Shown one piece after another: positions 1-8,071 of a stretch of DNA of 64,000 nt. The notes beneath the pieces were generated by a model that was not told the DNA's origin, ran no database searches, and saw only the letters and a program-made list of their open reading frames with translations. The stretch's first letter is position 1. Every line of letters starts with the position of its first letter. Position numbers and translations under genes: made by a program. Origin of the DNA: Pseudomonas kilonensis (GTDB taxonomy: Bacteria; Pseudomonadota; Gammaproteobacteria; Pseudomonadales; Pseudomonadaceae); assembly GCF_001269885.1 (NCBI RefSeq), contig NZ_LHVH01000007.1, positions 1 through 64,000 of the forward strand, in the 5' to 3' direction.

Positions 1-301
1 AGCAAGCTCGCTCCCACAGTGGATCTTTGGTGTTTGCAATATCTGGGTACACCACCCAACCCTGTGGGAGCCGAGCTTGCTCGCGATGACGGCGGCACAG
101 CCGACATCACCGGCGCTGACCCACCGCTATCGCGAGCAGGCTCGCTCCCACAGTGGATCTTTGGTGTTCGCAATATCTGGGTACACCACCCCACCCTGTG
201 GGAGCCGAGCTTGCTCGCGATGGCATCGCCTGGGTCTATCTGCTAGACCGAGGTGTTTGCATCGCGGGCAAGCCTTGCTCCCACAGGCTCAGCTCCCACA
301 T
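1..301. repeat. REP-type repeats with an 88-bp direct duplication
   Basis: The first 364 bases hold no gene that I can support. Bases 1-88 and 135-222 are a direct repeat differing at only a few positions. Each copy runs from one REP half (AGCAAGCTCGCTCCCACAG) through an identical middle to an oppositely oriented REP half ending in GCTTGCTCGCGATG. A further REP lies at about 258-281. Translations through this stretch simply repeat the REP words on both strands, so I treat them as non-coding. Confidence 0.8.
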
Positions 302-364
302 GAGGGTGTTTGATGGCCTGGCATTAGTCGTCAGGCTTCTCTAATGGCTCAACAGGCGCTTTTT

Positions 365-811
365 TTATTGCACCTTCGCCAAATCCCCTTTCAACGCAAC
401 ACCCGCCATGATCGCGCCGGCGTGGCATTCGTAGGTGGTGGAGTCCTTGCGTTCGTTGCGCTTGTAGAAGCTGACGATGTTGGTGACGGCATTGGCGCCG
501 GCGTTCTTGGCTGCCTGGTGCAGGCTGATCAGGGCCGATTGCAGGACCCATTCGCAGGCTACTTCATCGGATTTGTTGAAAGCGTTGGTTTTCTTGTTGG
601 TCACCGCACCTGGGCTGACCACGGTGACGTTGCCGGCCGGTTTGTTGCCGGCCAGGTAGAACTTCACGCTGCCGTCGATCTTGCCGGTGCGGATGGCTTC
701 GGCGACGACTTTGTCGAACGGCAGGAACAGCGCGGTATCACGGGCCTGGCTGAGGCTTGGCAGGGTGCTGAGCAACAGGGCGGCGGTCACGGCGATTTTC
801 TTCAACGACAT
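365..811 (-). CDS. Small secreted protein of unknown function (often labelled 'excinuclease')
   Basis: A 148-residue protein with a clear Sec signal peptide (MSLKKIAVTAALLLSTLPSLSQA) and a mature part of about 125 residues. Pseudomonas homologues are, as I recall, labelled excinuclease ATPase subunit, but there is no Walker motif or UvrA-like feature, so that name should not be trusted. Two cysteines (in VACEW and YECHAG) could form a disulfide. I chose the second of two adjacent ATGs because GGAG lies at proper spacing from it. The gene starts about 40 bases after the last APE gene on the same strand, so it may be co-transcribed. Function is unknown. Confidence 0.75.
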   Translation of the reverse strand: MSLKKIAVTAALLLSTLPSLSQARDTALFLPFDKVVAEAIRTGKIDGSVKFYLAGNKPAGNVTVVSPGAVTNKKTNAFNKSDEVACEWVLQSALISLHQAAKNAGANAVTNIVSFYKRNERKDSTTYECHAGAIMAGVALKGDLAKVQ

Positions 812-853
812 CATGGTCTCCTTGACGAGGGGCAACAGGGTTTTGAATCCGAT

Positions 854-2080
854 TCAGTGCCAGCGGCGGAAAATCAGCGAGGTGTTGACCCCACCAAAGG
901 CGAAGTTGTTGTTCATCACGTATTCGTTGCTCATCGACCTGAACTCGTTACGCAGGTAATCGAGCTTGCCGCATTGGGGATCAACCTCATCGAGGTTGAA
1001 GGTGTGCACGTAGAGGTCGCGGTTCATCATTTCGATGCTGAACCAGGACTCCAGCGCCCCGCAGGCACCCAGGGTGTGGCCGAGGAAACTCTTCTGTGAG
1101 CTGATGGGCATGTGTTCGCCGAACAGGCTGCTGGTGGCCAGGGTTTCGGCAATGTCGCCCTGTTCGGTGGCGGTGCCGTGGCCGTTGACGTAGCCGATGG
1201 CCGAGGGCTCGAGGCCGGCATCTTCCAGGGCCAGTTCCATGGCCCGGCGCATGGTGAGCAGTTCGGGGCGGGTGGCGTGCTGGCCGTCGGCGTTGCTGCC
1301 AAAGCCGACGATCTCGGCATGGATCCGTGCGCCACGGGCTAGGGCGTGTTCCAGTTCTTCAAGCACGAGCATGCCGGCGCCTTCACCGATCACCAAACCG
1401 TCGCGGTCCTTGTCGTAGGGGCGCGGGCTGGTTTGCGGCGCATCGTTTTTCAGGCTGGTGGCGTAGAGCGCATCGAAGACCATCGCTTCGGTCGGGCACA
1501 GTTCTTCAGCGCCACCGGCGAGCATCAACGGCAGGCGCCCGAACTTGATGGCTTCGTAGGCGTAGCCGATGCCATGGCTGCCGCTGGTGCAGGCGCTGGA
1601 GGTGGGGATCAGGCGTCCGGTCAGGCCGAAGAAGATGCTGATGTTGGCCGCCGTGGTGTGGGGCATCATCCGCACGTAGGAGTTGGCGTTCAGCCCTTCG
1701 GCCACGCTGTTGAGCAGCATGTTGCCAAAGGCCTTGATCTCGTCGGTGCTGCCGGTGGACGAACCGCAGGACACGCCCATGCGCCCGTCCTTGATCGACT
1801 CGTCGCCCAGCAGGCCGGCGTCGGCCAGGGCCTGTTCCGCCGCGCCCACCGCCAGGCGCGAAACCCGGCCCATGCTGCGCAGTTGCTTGCGGGTCCAGTG
1901 GGCCGGGACCTGGAAGTCGTCGATGGGGCCGGCCAGGCGGGTGTTCAATTCGGTGAAACGGTCCCACTCATCCATGCGCCGGATGCCGCTGCGGTTGGCG
2001 GCGAAGTTGGCGGCGATGGTCTCCCAGTCGCTGCCTATTGAGGTGATACCGGCCATGCCGGTGACGACGACGCGCTTCAT
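854..2080 (-). CDS. Beta-ketoacyl-ACP synthase, FabF-like (ApeR-type)
   Basis: A full-length ketosynthase of 408 residues that would perform decarboxylative Claisen condensation of malonyl-ACP onto a growing polyene-ACP. The complete catalytic triad is visible: Cys164 in SSACTSGSHG, His301 in NGHGTAT and His335 in FLGHTLGA. The start is the ATG that overlaps the stop of the upstream ketoreductase (TGATG), which removes two residues from the longest frame. It is the last biosynthetic gene of the operon, and matches the terminal KS (ApeR) of the E. coli aryl polyene system as I recall that naming. Nothing points to primary fatty acid synthesis, since it sits among pigment genes. Confidence 0.93.
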   Translation of the reverse strand: MKRVVVTGMAGITSIGSDWETIAANFAANRSGIRRMDEWDRFTELNTRLAGPIDDFQVPAHWTRKQLRSMGRVSRLAVGAAEQALADAGLLGDESIKDGRMGVSCGSSTGSTDEIKAFGNMLLNSVAEGLNANSYVRMMPHTTAANISIFFGLTGRLIPTSSACTSGSHGIGYAYEAIKFGRLPLMLAGGAEELCPTEAMVFDALYATSLKNDAPQTSPRPYDKDRDGLVIGEGAGMLVLEELEHALARGARIHAEIVGFGSNADGQHATRPELLTMRRAMELALEDAGLEPSAIGYVNGHGTATEQGDIAETLATSSLFGEHMPISSQKSFLGHTLGACGALESWFSIEMMNRDLYVHTFNLDEVDPQCGKLDYLRNEFRSMSNEYVMNNNFAFGGVNTSLIFRRWH

Positions 2081-2808
2081 CAGCACAAGCCTCCGTTGAC
2101 GGCCAGGACCTGCCGGGTGATGTAGCCGGCTTCGGCGGACATCAGGAAATTCACCGCACCCGCCACTTCTTCTGCAGTGCCCATGCGCTGGGCGGGGATC
2201 ATCTTCATCAGTTCTTCCACGGGTACGTTTTCATCGAGCATGGCGGTGTCGATCAGGCCTGGCGCGACGCAATTGACGGTGATCTTGCGCTTGCCCAGCT
2301 CGATTGCCAACGCCTTGGCCGCGCCGATCAAACCGGCCTTCGAGGCGCTGTAGTTGACCTGGCCGCGATTGCCGATCAGTCCGGAAACCGAGGTGATGCA
2401 GACGATTCGCCCGGCGGCGCGACGACGGATCATCGGCATCATCACCGGATGCAGCACGTTGTAGAAACCGTCGAGGTTGGTGCGCATTACCACATCCCAG
2501 TCGTCTTCGCTCAGGGCCGGGAAGGCACCGTCGCGGGTCAGGCCGGCGTTGAGCACCACGCCGTAATAGGCACCGTGGGTGTCGACGTCGGCTTCGAGGA
2601 TGGCCTTGCACGCGGCACGGTCGGCCACGTCGAATTGCAGCACCCGGGCGTTGCGGCCCAGAGCCTGGATTTGCGCCTGGACCGTCTCGGCCTCGGCGCG
2701 GCCGCTGCGGCAGTGCAGCACGATGTCGTGCCCGGCCTGGGCCAGGCGCAGGGCGATGGCGCGACCGATGCCACGGCTGGAGCCGGTGACCAGTACGGAT
2801 TCAGTCAT
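2080..2808 (-). CDS. 3-oxoacyl-ACP reductase, FabG-like (ApeQ-type)
   Basis: A 242-residue short-chain dehydrogenase/reductase. The dinucleotide-binding motif TGSSRGIG lies at residues 8-15, the NAG motif near residue 87-89, and the catalytic residues are a serine near 140, Tyr153 and Lys157 in YSASK. It would reduce the beta-keto group made by the flanking ketosynthases. The products of KS, KR and DH form the repeated cycle that builds a conjugated polyene without enoyl reduction, and no enoyl reductase is present in the cluster. It overlaps the upstream dehydratase gene by four bases and the downstream KS by one, indicating translational coupling. Confidence 0.93.
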   Translation of the reverse strand: MTESVLVTGSSRGIGRAIALRLAQAGHDIVLHCRSGRAEAETVQAQIQALGRNARVLQFDVADRAACKAILEADVDTHGAYYGVVLNAGLTRDGAFPALSEDDWDVVMRTNLDGFYNVLHPVMMPMIRRRAAGRIVCITSVSGLIGNRGQVNYSASKAGLIGAAKALAIELGKRKITVNCVAPGLIDTAMLDENVPVEELMKMIPAQRMGTAEEVAGAVNFLMSAEAGYITRQVLAVNGGLC

Positions 2809-3272
2809 GACGGGTTTCCTGTTGCGGACGGTTCATGAAGGTAATGGGCGGCCTGGGGCGGACGGAATACGTTGAGCCGGGCCGTGGCGTGGATGCCGGG
2901 GGCGTGGATGTGGCATTCGAACACGCCCATGCCGTTGTCGTCTTCCAGGGAGCGCACGCCGTGGATGGTCAGCTCGACGCCGGCTGGAAAACACTCGACG
3001 TTGCATTCGAACTTGCGGGTGCCGAGCAAAAAGCCCAGGGCCACGGCATCACCCCGTTGGCGTGCATGGCAACCGGCAAAGGCGGCGACGCTTTGGGCCA
3101 TCAGCTCGATGCCGACCCAGGCCGGCAGCGCGCCATCGTCGCGGCTGAACAAACCGCCGGGCTTGACGGTGGCGTGGGTATGGATCTGTTCGTCATCGAA
3201 CGACAGGATCCGGTCGATGAGGATCATGTCGCCGGCATGGGGCAGCAGTTCGGCGAGCGGCCAGTCAATCAT
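2805..3272 (-). CDS. Hotdog-fold 3-hydroxyacyl-ACP dehydratase (ApeP-type)
   Basis: A 155-residue hotdog protein of the FabA/FabZ-related group in aryl polyene clusters. The N-terminal LLPHAGDMILID supplies the candidate catalytic histidine, and WVGIELMAQSVAAFAG gives the glutamate and glutamine expected on the central helix. It would remove water from 3-hydroxyacyl-ACP to give the trans double bond of the polyene. Its position between the second ketosynthase and the ketoreductase, with four-base overlaps on both sides, supports a role in the same elongation cycle. A second dehydratase domain is fused to the ligase at 14785-16464. Confidence 0.88.
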   Translation of the reverse strand: MIDWPLAELLPHAGDMILIDRILSFDDEQIHTHATVKPGGLFSRDDGALPAWVGIELMAQSVAAFAGCHARQRGDAVALGFLLGTRKFECNVECFPAGVELTIHGVRSLEDDNGMGVFECHIHAPGIHATARLNVFRPPQAAHYLHEPSATGNPS

Positions 3273-4465
3273 GGGGCGTCTCCGATAATCAGGCTGACGT
3301 TGTTGCCGCCGAATGCAAATGAATTGCTCATCAGGCGGCGCGGGGTGGCCGGGCTAAGGTGGGTGCCGGCGGTGACCCAGTCCAGCGCCGGCAGGGCCGG
3401 ATCGGCCTGGCCGTCCCAGACATGCGGCGGCAGGGCCAGGGCGGTGTTCTCTGCGCTCAGGGCCAGCCAGCAGAACGCCGCTTCCAGTGCCCCGGCCGCG
3501 CCGAGGGTATGGCCCGTCATGGGCTTGGTGGACGAGCAGGGCACGCCCGCCGGAAACAGCCCGGCCACCGCCTGGCTTTCCATGGCGTCGTTGTGTTGCG
3601 TGGCGGTGCCGTGCAGGTTCAGGTAGTCGATCTGGCTGGCCTCGAGGCCGGCGCAACGCAGGGCTTTTTCCATGGCCTGGCGGGCGCCACGACCGCTGGG
3701 TTCAGGTGCGGAAATATGGTGGGCATCGGAACTGGCACCGTCGCCGAGCAAGGCAATCGGTGCTCCTTCGCCCGGCGTCTTGCTCATGAGGAACAGCACG
3801 GCTGCTTCGCCAATGTTGATGCCGCTGCGGTTCACCGAAAACGGATTGCAGCGTTCGTTCGACACCGCTTCCAGTGCGGAAAAACCGTTGAGGGTCAGTT
3901 TGCACAGGCTGTCCACGCCACCGCACAGCACCGCATCGCACAGGCCCAGGTCGAGCAGGCGCCGGGCGCTCATCAAGGCGCGGGCGCTGGAGGTGCAGGC
4001 CGTGGAAATCACGTAGGACGGGCCGCTCAGGCCGAGCCAGTCGGAAAGAAAGTTGGCCGGCGCGCTGAGTTCCTGTTGCTGGTAGTCGTAGCCGTCGGGG
4101 AAGTGTTGTTCGCGCAGGTAATGGGCAATGCCCTGGCTGGCCTCATCGATCCCCGAAGTGCTGGTGCCCAACACGATGCCGATGCGGGCGCGACCGTAGG
4201 CCTGGATGGCCTGGTCGATCTCGGCGCGAATCTGCAGCCCGGCTTCCAGCAGCAGTTGATTGTTGCGGCTGCGGTGCGCCAACAGGGTTGGGGGAATGGG
4301 GGCGAGTTCACCCGGCACCGCGGCAACCGGCAACGCACGTTCGGCGACCCAGCCGTCCTTGATACGCACGCCCGAGCAGTCGCCGGCAAACAGGTTGCGC
4401 GCGACGCTGCGCTTGTCGCGGCCCAGGGCACAGATCACCCCGAGGGCATTCAAATAGGCGGTCAT
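3269..4465 (-). CDS. Beta-ketoacyl-ACP synthase (ApeO-type)
   Basis: A second complete ketosynthase of 398 residues with Cys157 in STACTSSA, His285 in NLHGTATQ and His319 in MTGHTLGA. Having the full triad, it is an active condensing enzyme rather than a chain length factor. In the E. coli aryl polyene system, as I recall, the ApeO ketosynthase works as a heterodimer with the triad-less partner ApeC, whose counterpart here lies at 18290-19018. The ATG overlaps the preceding lipoprotein stop. Sequence is clearly diverged from the other KS at 854-2080, so the two are probably specialised rather than redundant. Confidence 0.93.
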   Translation of the reverse strand: MTAYLNALGVICALGRDKRSVARNLFAGDCSGVRIKDGWVAERALPVAAVPGELAPIPPTLLAHRSRNNQLLLEAGLQIRAEIDQAIQAYGRARIGIVLGTSTSGIDEASQGIAHYLREQHFPDGYDYQQQELSAPANFLSDWLGLSGPSYVISTACTSSARALMSARRLLDLGLCDAVLCGGVDSLCKLTLNGFSALEAVSNERCNPFSVNRSGINIGEAAVLFLMSKTPGEGAPIALLGDGASSDAHHISAPEPSGRGARQAMEKALRCAGLEASQIDYLNLHGTATQHNDAMESQAVAGLFPAGVPCSSTKPMTGHTLGAAGALEAAFCWLALSAENTALALPPHVWDGQADPALPALDWVTAGTHLSPATPRRLMSNSFAFGGNNVSLIIGDAP

Positions 4466-4944
4466 TGGGCGTTCTCGGTCAACGGTGTGATGCGGTAGCG
4501 GGGGCCTTGGGGCAGGCTCATTTCAAAATCCAGCGGCTGCGTGTAGCGCACCTGCCAGCGACTATCGAGGGTCCGTTGCGCCGCCTGTTGCCGGGCGGCC
4601 GGGTAGTTGCCGGGCAGTTCGGCTTCGGGGGTCAGGGCGAACAACAACGCGGCGAACAACTCCCGGGCCTCGGCATTGGGCGGCAGCAGGCCGTCGGCCT
4701 GCCACTGGCCCGCGACCAGGCGCTGGCGGGCCACGGGAATGCCCAGCGGGTCCATCATCGACCAACGGATGCCGGCGTCTTCGCGCTGGATCACCAGCAG
4801 CCAATCCTGGCGTTGGCCGGCCATTGTCCGCTCGATGTGCAGTTGCATCGGCAAGGCCAGGGTTGGCGTGCGCTCGGGCAGCGGCGCATGGCTGGCGCAG
4901 GCACTGAGCAGCAACAGGCAGCCGATAAGCAGGGCACGAATCAT
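4462..4944 (-). CDS. DUF3261 outer-membrane-type lipoprotein (ApeN-type)
   Basis: A 160-residue protein starting MIRALLIGCLLLLSACASHA, a textbook lipoprotein signal with the lipobox LSAC and the lipidated cysteine near residue 17. The rest is a mostly beta domain of the DUF3261 type found in aryl polyene clusters. Together with the LolA-like protein (10391-10984) and the MMPL exporter (8068-10407) it probably moves the finished polyene lipid to the outer membrane; this is inferred from context. The start is fixed by a four-base overlap with the methyltransferase stop, rather than the longer in-frame extension beginning at 5073. Confidence 0.85.
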   Translation of the reverse strand: MIRALLIGCLLLLSACASHAPLPERTPTLALPMQLHIERTMAGQRQDWLLVIQREDAGIRWSMMDPLGIPVARQRLVAGQWQADGLLPPNAEARELFAALLFALTPEAELPGNYPAARQQAAQRTLDSRWQVRYTQPLDFEMSLPQGPRYRITPLTENAQ

Positions 4945-5669
4945 CCGATGGCCCCTTCGACGGGCTTGCGAGCCACCACATTGACCAGGGTTTCCTCTCG
5001 CTCGCCGAACGGTTTGGCCCGGCGCAGGCCAAAACGCTCCAGCAAGCCGAAGTCCTTGGCGCGGCTCCACCACAGGTACGGATAGGACACGTTGCAGGTT
5101 TCGAACTGGAAACCCTGCCCACGGATCATCTCCAGGTACTGCGCGGCACTTTTCTGCACGTGCATGGGATGACGGAACAGCCAGCGAATCACCCAGGTGT
5201 CGATGTAGGCTTCGGTGGATTCGGCGAACATCAAATAGCCGCCGGGCTTGAGTACGCGGTAGAACTCGGCGAGGGCGTTTTCCTGTTCCACCAAGTGATG
5301 GAACGTCTGGTGGCAGAACAGCAGGTCGACGCTGGCATCGGGCACTGCCAATGTCGCGCAGTCGCTGCCAATCAGCTCCACGGTCATGCCCTGGCGCGTG
5401 GCCTCCTCCCGGCTCAGGTCCAGGCTGTGGGGGTCGGCATCCACGCCGATCAGGCGGTGTGGCGCGAACACCTGGCGCAGGTACTGGAATGATTTGCCCT
5501 GGCCGCAGCCGGCGTCCAGCAGCACCGGGTTGCTCGGCAGCGGGGTGCTGAACAGGCTGCGCAGGTCGTTGATCGCCACGCGCAACACATGGTGCTGCCA
5601 GGTGTGGCTGCGCAGGAACCAGAAACCGAAGCGGGTTTCTTCGACGTAGTTGTCGCTCAGGTAGCTCAT
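4941..5669 (-). CDS. Class I SAM-dependent methyltransferase
   Basis: A 242-residue methyltransferase with the SAM-binding motif I LLDAGCGQGKSF, an acidic end of strand 2 (LIGVDADP) and a DLLFCHQTFHHL segment typical of UbiE/Coq5-like enzymes. In an aryl polyene cluster the expected task is methylation of the aryl head group (C- or O-), but substrate cannot be read from sequence. I chose the start MSYLSDNYVEETRF; the longer frame would run back into the flavoprotein gene. It lies 10 bases after that gene and overlaps the lipoprotein gene by four bases. Confidence 0.87.
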   Translation of the reverse strand: MSYLSDNYVEETRFGFWFLRSHTWQHHVLRVAINDLRSLFSTPLPSNPVLLDAGCGQGKSFQYLRQVFAPHRLIGVDADPHSLDLSREEATRQGMTVELIGSDCATLAVPDASVDLLFCHQTFHHLVEQENALAEFYRVLKPGGYLMFAESTEAYIDTWVIRWLFRHPMHVQKSAAQYLEMIRGQGFQFETCNVSYPYLWWSRAKDFGLLERFGLRRAKPFGEREETLVNVVARKPVEGAIG

Positions 5670-5679
5670 GCTTGCTGAC

Positions 5680-6951
5680 TCATGGCGTCGGGCTCGCGCA
5701 GATTTCCGAGAGCATGCGCAGGCGCCGCTTGGGTTCGCTGACAAACGGATTGCGCTGATCCCAGGCGTAGCCGGCTAGGATCGAGCTGATCATGCGGCGG
5801 ATGTCGGCCGAGCCTTCGGTGTAGAAAATCACGTCCTGGAAGGTGCCGGCGTACCAGCCCTCGACATAGCAGCGGAAGGTGTCGACGCCGCGCTTGAGCG
5901 GCACGGCAAACTCGCTTTGCCAATCCACGGGTTCACCTTGCAACTGACGGTGGAGCACGTCGGCGGCCATGCTCGCCGAGCGCATGGCAATGGTCACGCC
6001 GGAGGAGAACACCGGGTCGAGGAATTCCGCAGCGTTGCCCAGCAGGGCGAAGCCTCGGCCGTGCAGGGTCTTGACGTTGGCCGAGTAGCCGCCGATGGTC
6101 CGCGCCGGGGTGTCCCACACGGCGTTCTGCAGCACGCCGGCCAGGCTTGGAGTTTCATCGATGAAACCGCGCAGGCAGGCATCGAGGTCGTCGGTGCGGC
6201 CGGCGAAATGTTCCGCCGCTGCAACCACACCCACCGAACAGCGCCCGTCGCTGAATGGAATGGTCCAGAACCACACGTCGCGTTTGCTCGGGTGGGTGGT
6301 GATGAGGATCTTGTCCCGATCAAAAGCCGGGGCGTCGATGCGATCTTCGATATGCGTGAACACCGCCTGGCGCACCGGGAAGTTCGACGGCGCCTCAAGG
6401 TCCAGCAGGCGCGGCAGGACTCGGCCATAGCCGCTGGCATCGAGCACGAAATCGGCTTCGACGCAGTACTCGCTGCCGTCTTCGCGCTGCACGCCCAGTT
6501 GTGGTTTGGCGAGAGTGAAATCGGCGTTGGTGATTGCTTGGCCGTAGCGGATCTCCACGCCTTGCAGGGCGGCCTGGTCGGCCAGCAACTTGTCGAAGTC
6601 GGCGCGTTGCACCTGGAAGGTCGTGGGCTTGCCGTTGCTGAAGGTGTCGCCGAAATCGAAGGCACTGTAGCGCTCGCCCCAGGCAAACGCGGCGCCGTTC
6701 TTGCGCTGGAACCCGGCGGCATTCACCGCGTCGAGCATGCCGGCTTCTTCGACGAAATCCAGGCAATGGGACAGCAGGCTCTCACCGATGGAGAACCGGG
6801 GGAAATGCTGGCGCTCGATGACCAGCACATCGTGGCCCTTGCGCTTGAGCAGCGCGGCGGCGATGGCGCCGGAAGGGCCTGCGCCGATGATGACGACCTG
6901 TCGACGTTCCGTTTCAACTGTTGGCACGGGAGCTCCTGGCCGGGACGGCAA
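5680..6951 (-). CDS. FAD-dependent oxidoreductase with flavin-halogenase signatures
   Basis: A 423-residue flavoprotein. GAGPSG at residues 23-28 binds FAD. FPRFSIGESLL (50-60), FQRKNGAAFAWG (81-92, Lys84) and WFWTIP (227-232) fit the GG-FAD, catalytic-lysine and WxWxIP signatures of FADH2-dependent halogenases of the carrier-protein or phenol-acting type. If active it would chlorinate or brominate the aryl head; xanthomonadins, related pigments, are brominated. Many relatives are annotated only as NAD(P)/FAD-dependent oxidoreductases, and no flavin reductase is encoded nearby. The ATG start overlaps the antiporter gene by 38 bases; a GTG at 6927 would shorten the protein by eight residues. 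Confidence 0.8.
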   Translation of the reverse strand: MPSRPGAPVPTVETERRQVVIIGAGPSGAIAAALLKRKGHDVLVIERQHFPRFSIGESLLSHCLDFVEEAGMLDAVNAAGFQRKNGAAFAWGERYSAFDFGDTFSNGKPTTFQVQRADFDKLLADQAALQGVEIRYGQAITNADFTLAKPQLGVQREDGSEYCVEADFVLDASGYGRVLPRLLDLEAPSNFPVRQAVFTHIEDRIDAPAFDRDKILITTHPSKRDVWFWTIPFSDGRCSVGVVAAAEHFAGRTDDLDACLRGFIDETPSLAGVLQNAVWDTPARTIGGYSANVKTLHGRGFALLGNAAEFLDPVFSSGVTIAMRSASMAADVLHRQLQGEPVDWQSEFAVPLKRGVDTFRCYVEGWYAGTFQDVIFYTEGSADIRRMISSILAGYAWDQRNPFVSEPKRRLRMLSEICASPTP

Positions 6952-8071
6952 GCGAGGGGATACGGTGGAAACCGGCCACGGCCGGCAGCAATGTGGCGAT
7001 CAGCCCCATCAGCATCAGCGTGAAATACAACGCCGGGCTGATGAGTTGTTGTTGCAAGAGCAGGTTGAGGAAGACGATTTCACTCAAGCCGCGAATGTTC
7101 AGCAGGACACTTTCGCGCCAGCGACTGGCGCCGGCGAATGATGTGGTGGCCCAACCCAGGCCCAGCCAGTTGCCCAGCAGTTTGCTGGCAATGGGCAACA
7201 GCAGCAACGCGGTCAATTGCACCCCGTCGAGGCTGCTCATGGCGCTGTGGACGTCGATCTGCACAATGCCGAACGTGAGGATCAGCGGGATCGCCAGGTA
7301 TGTCTGCAAACCCTGCATCCAGGCGATATTGAGCGGCAGCCTCAAGGGCACTTTGAGCGCGGCCATGCACAGCAGATAGCCGATGCCGACGATCAGGGCA
7401 TTGAGCCGGTAGTGCTCGGCCACCACCAGCAAGGCAAAAAACACGCCGCTGTACAGCAACGGCTGGCGCAGGCCAACCAGGCGCAACAGCAGCGGCACAC
7501 AGGCGCCGGCCAACGGCAACAGCAGGCTGCCCAGGTGAAGACTGCCCTGGGCCAGGCCGAACAAGCTCCAGCAGGCCAGGTCGATCAGGATCGCCGTTTG
7601 CACCAGTCGCCGTGTGGCGGCGGGTGGGTAATCGATGTGATGCAGGTACAGGTACAGCACCGGGATCGCCGTGATCGCAAACAGCAGTCCCACCGCCAGG
7701 GAGCTGATCCAGGGCTGGGGCGGCAGCAGCCAGAACGCTGTCGCCAGACCGCAGGCGAACGGAACGACGAAGCTTGGCAGGGCGATTTTCACGCTCTGGC
7801 GGTCCAGGCGCAGGTCGATCACGTCGCTGAGGATGTGCCCCAGCAACAGCGCAAACGCGAGGCTGTAAAGGTTCTTCAGCCACACCGGCGACACCAGTTG
7901 CGCGCCGCTGAGCTGCCAGCCCGGCTCGATCCAGAAATACATCAGCAGCGGCAGGCCGAACGTCGCCAGCAACAACTGGCTGACAATCGGGATCAACCCG
8001 AAGCGACGGCCTATGTGGGTCGCGACTGCGAATAGCCCCAGGGCCATGAGCCAGAACAGTAGGATCATCAT
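6914..8071 (-). CDS. Cation:proton antiporter, CPA2/KefB-like membrane protein
   Basis: A protein of about 385 residues, nearly all hydrophobic, with roughly 11-12 membrane segments and no RCK/TrkA domain. Features of the Na+/H+ exchanger fold include the aspartate in the helix AILIDLACWSLFG and the C-terminal stretch NIRGLSEIVFLNLLL followed by LMLMGLIATLL, similar to the end of CPA2 transport domains. The start MMILLFW overlaps the MMPL stop by four bases. Its presence in a polyene operon is unusual; it might use the proton gradient to support export or might move an ionic species such as halide or the polyene itself, but that is speculation. Transported ion is unknown. Confidence 0.8.
   Translation of the reverse strand: MMILLFWLMALGLFAVATHIGRRFGLIPIVSQLLLATFGLPLLMYFWIEPGWQLSGAQLVSPVWLKNLYSLAFALLLGHILSDVIDLRLDRQSVKIALPSFVVPFACGLATAFWLLPPQPWISSLAVGLLFAITAIPVLYLYLHHIDYPPAATRRLVQTAILIDLACWSLFGLAQGSLHLGSLLLPLAGACVPLLLRLVGLRQPLLYSGVFFALLVVAEHYRLNALIVGIGYLLCMAALKVPLRLPLNIAWMQGLQTYLAIPLILTFGIVQIDVHSAMSSLDGVQLTALLLLPIASKLLGNWLGLGWATTSFAGASRWRESVLLNIRGLSEIVFLNLLLQQQLISPALYFTLMLMGLIATLLPAVAGFHRIPSLAVPARSSRANS

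Noticed and set aside
302..364. Rho-independent terminator near 325-360
   Set aside because: CATTAG/CTAATG arms and a T-run exist, but the T-run is 13 bases from the stem and the stem is AT-rich, so I could not support it on either strand.
365..811. Excinuclease ABC subunit
   Set aside because: The small secreted protein has a signal peptide and no ATP-binding or zinc motifs of UvrA, so the common database label seems wrong.
344..1099. Long plus-strand frames antisense to the polyene genes, here and up to 17 kb
   Set aside because: They mirror high-GC genes on the minus strand and have low-complexity composition (Gly, Ala, Arg, Gln rich) without ribosome sites or family motifs.
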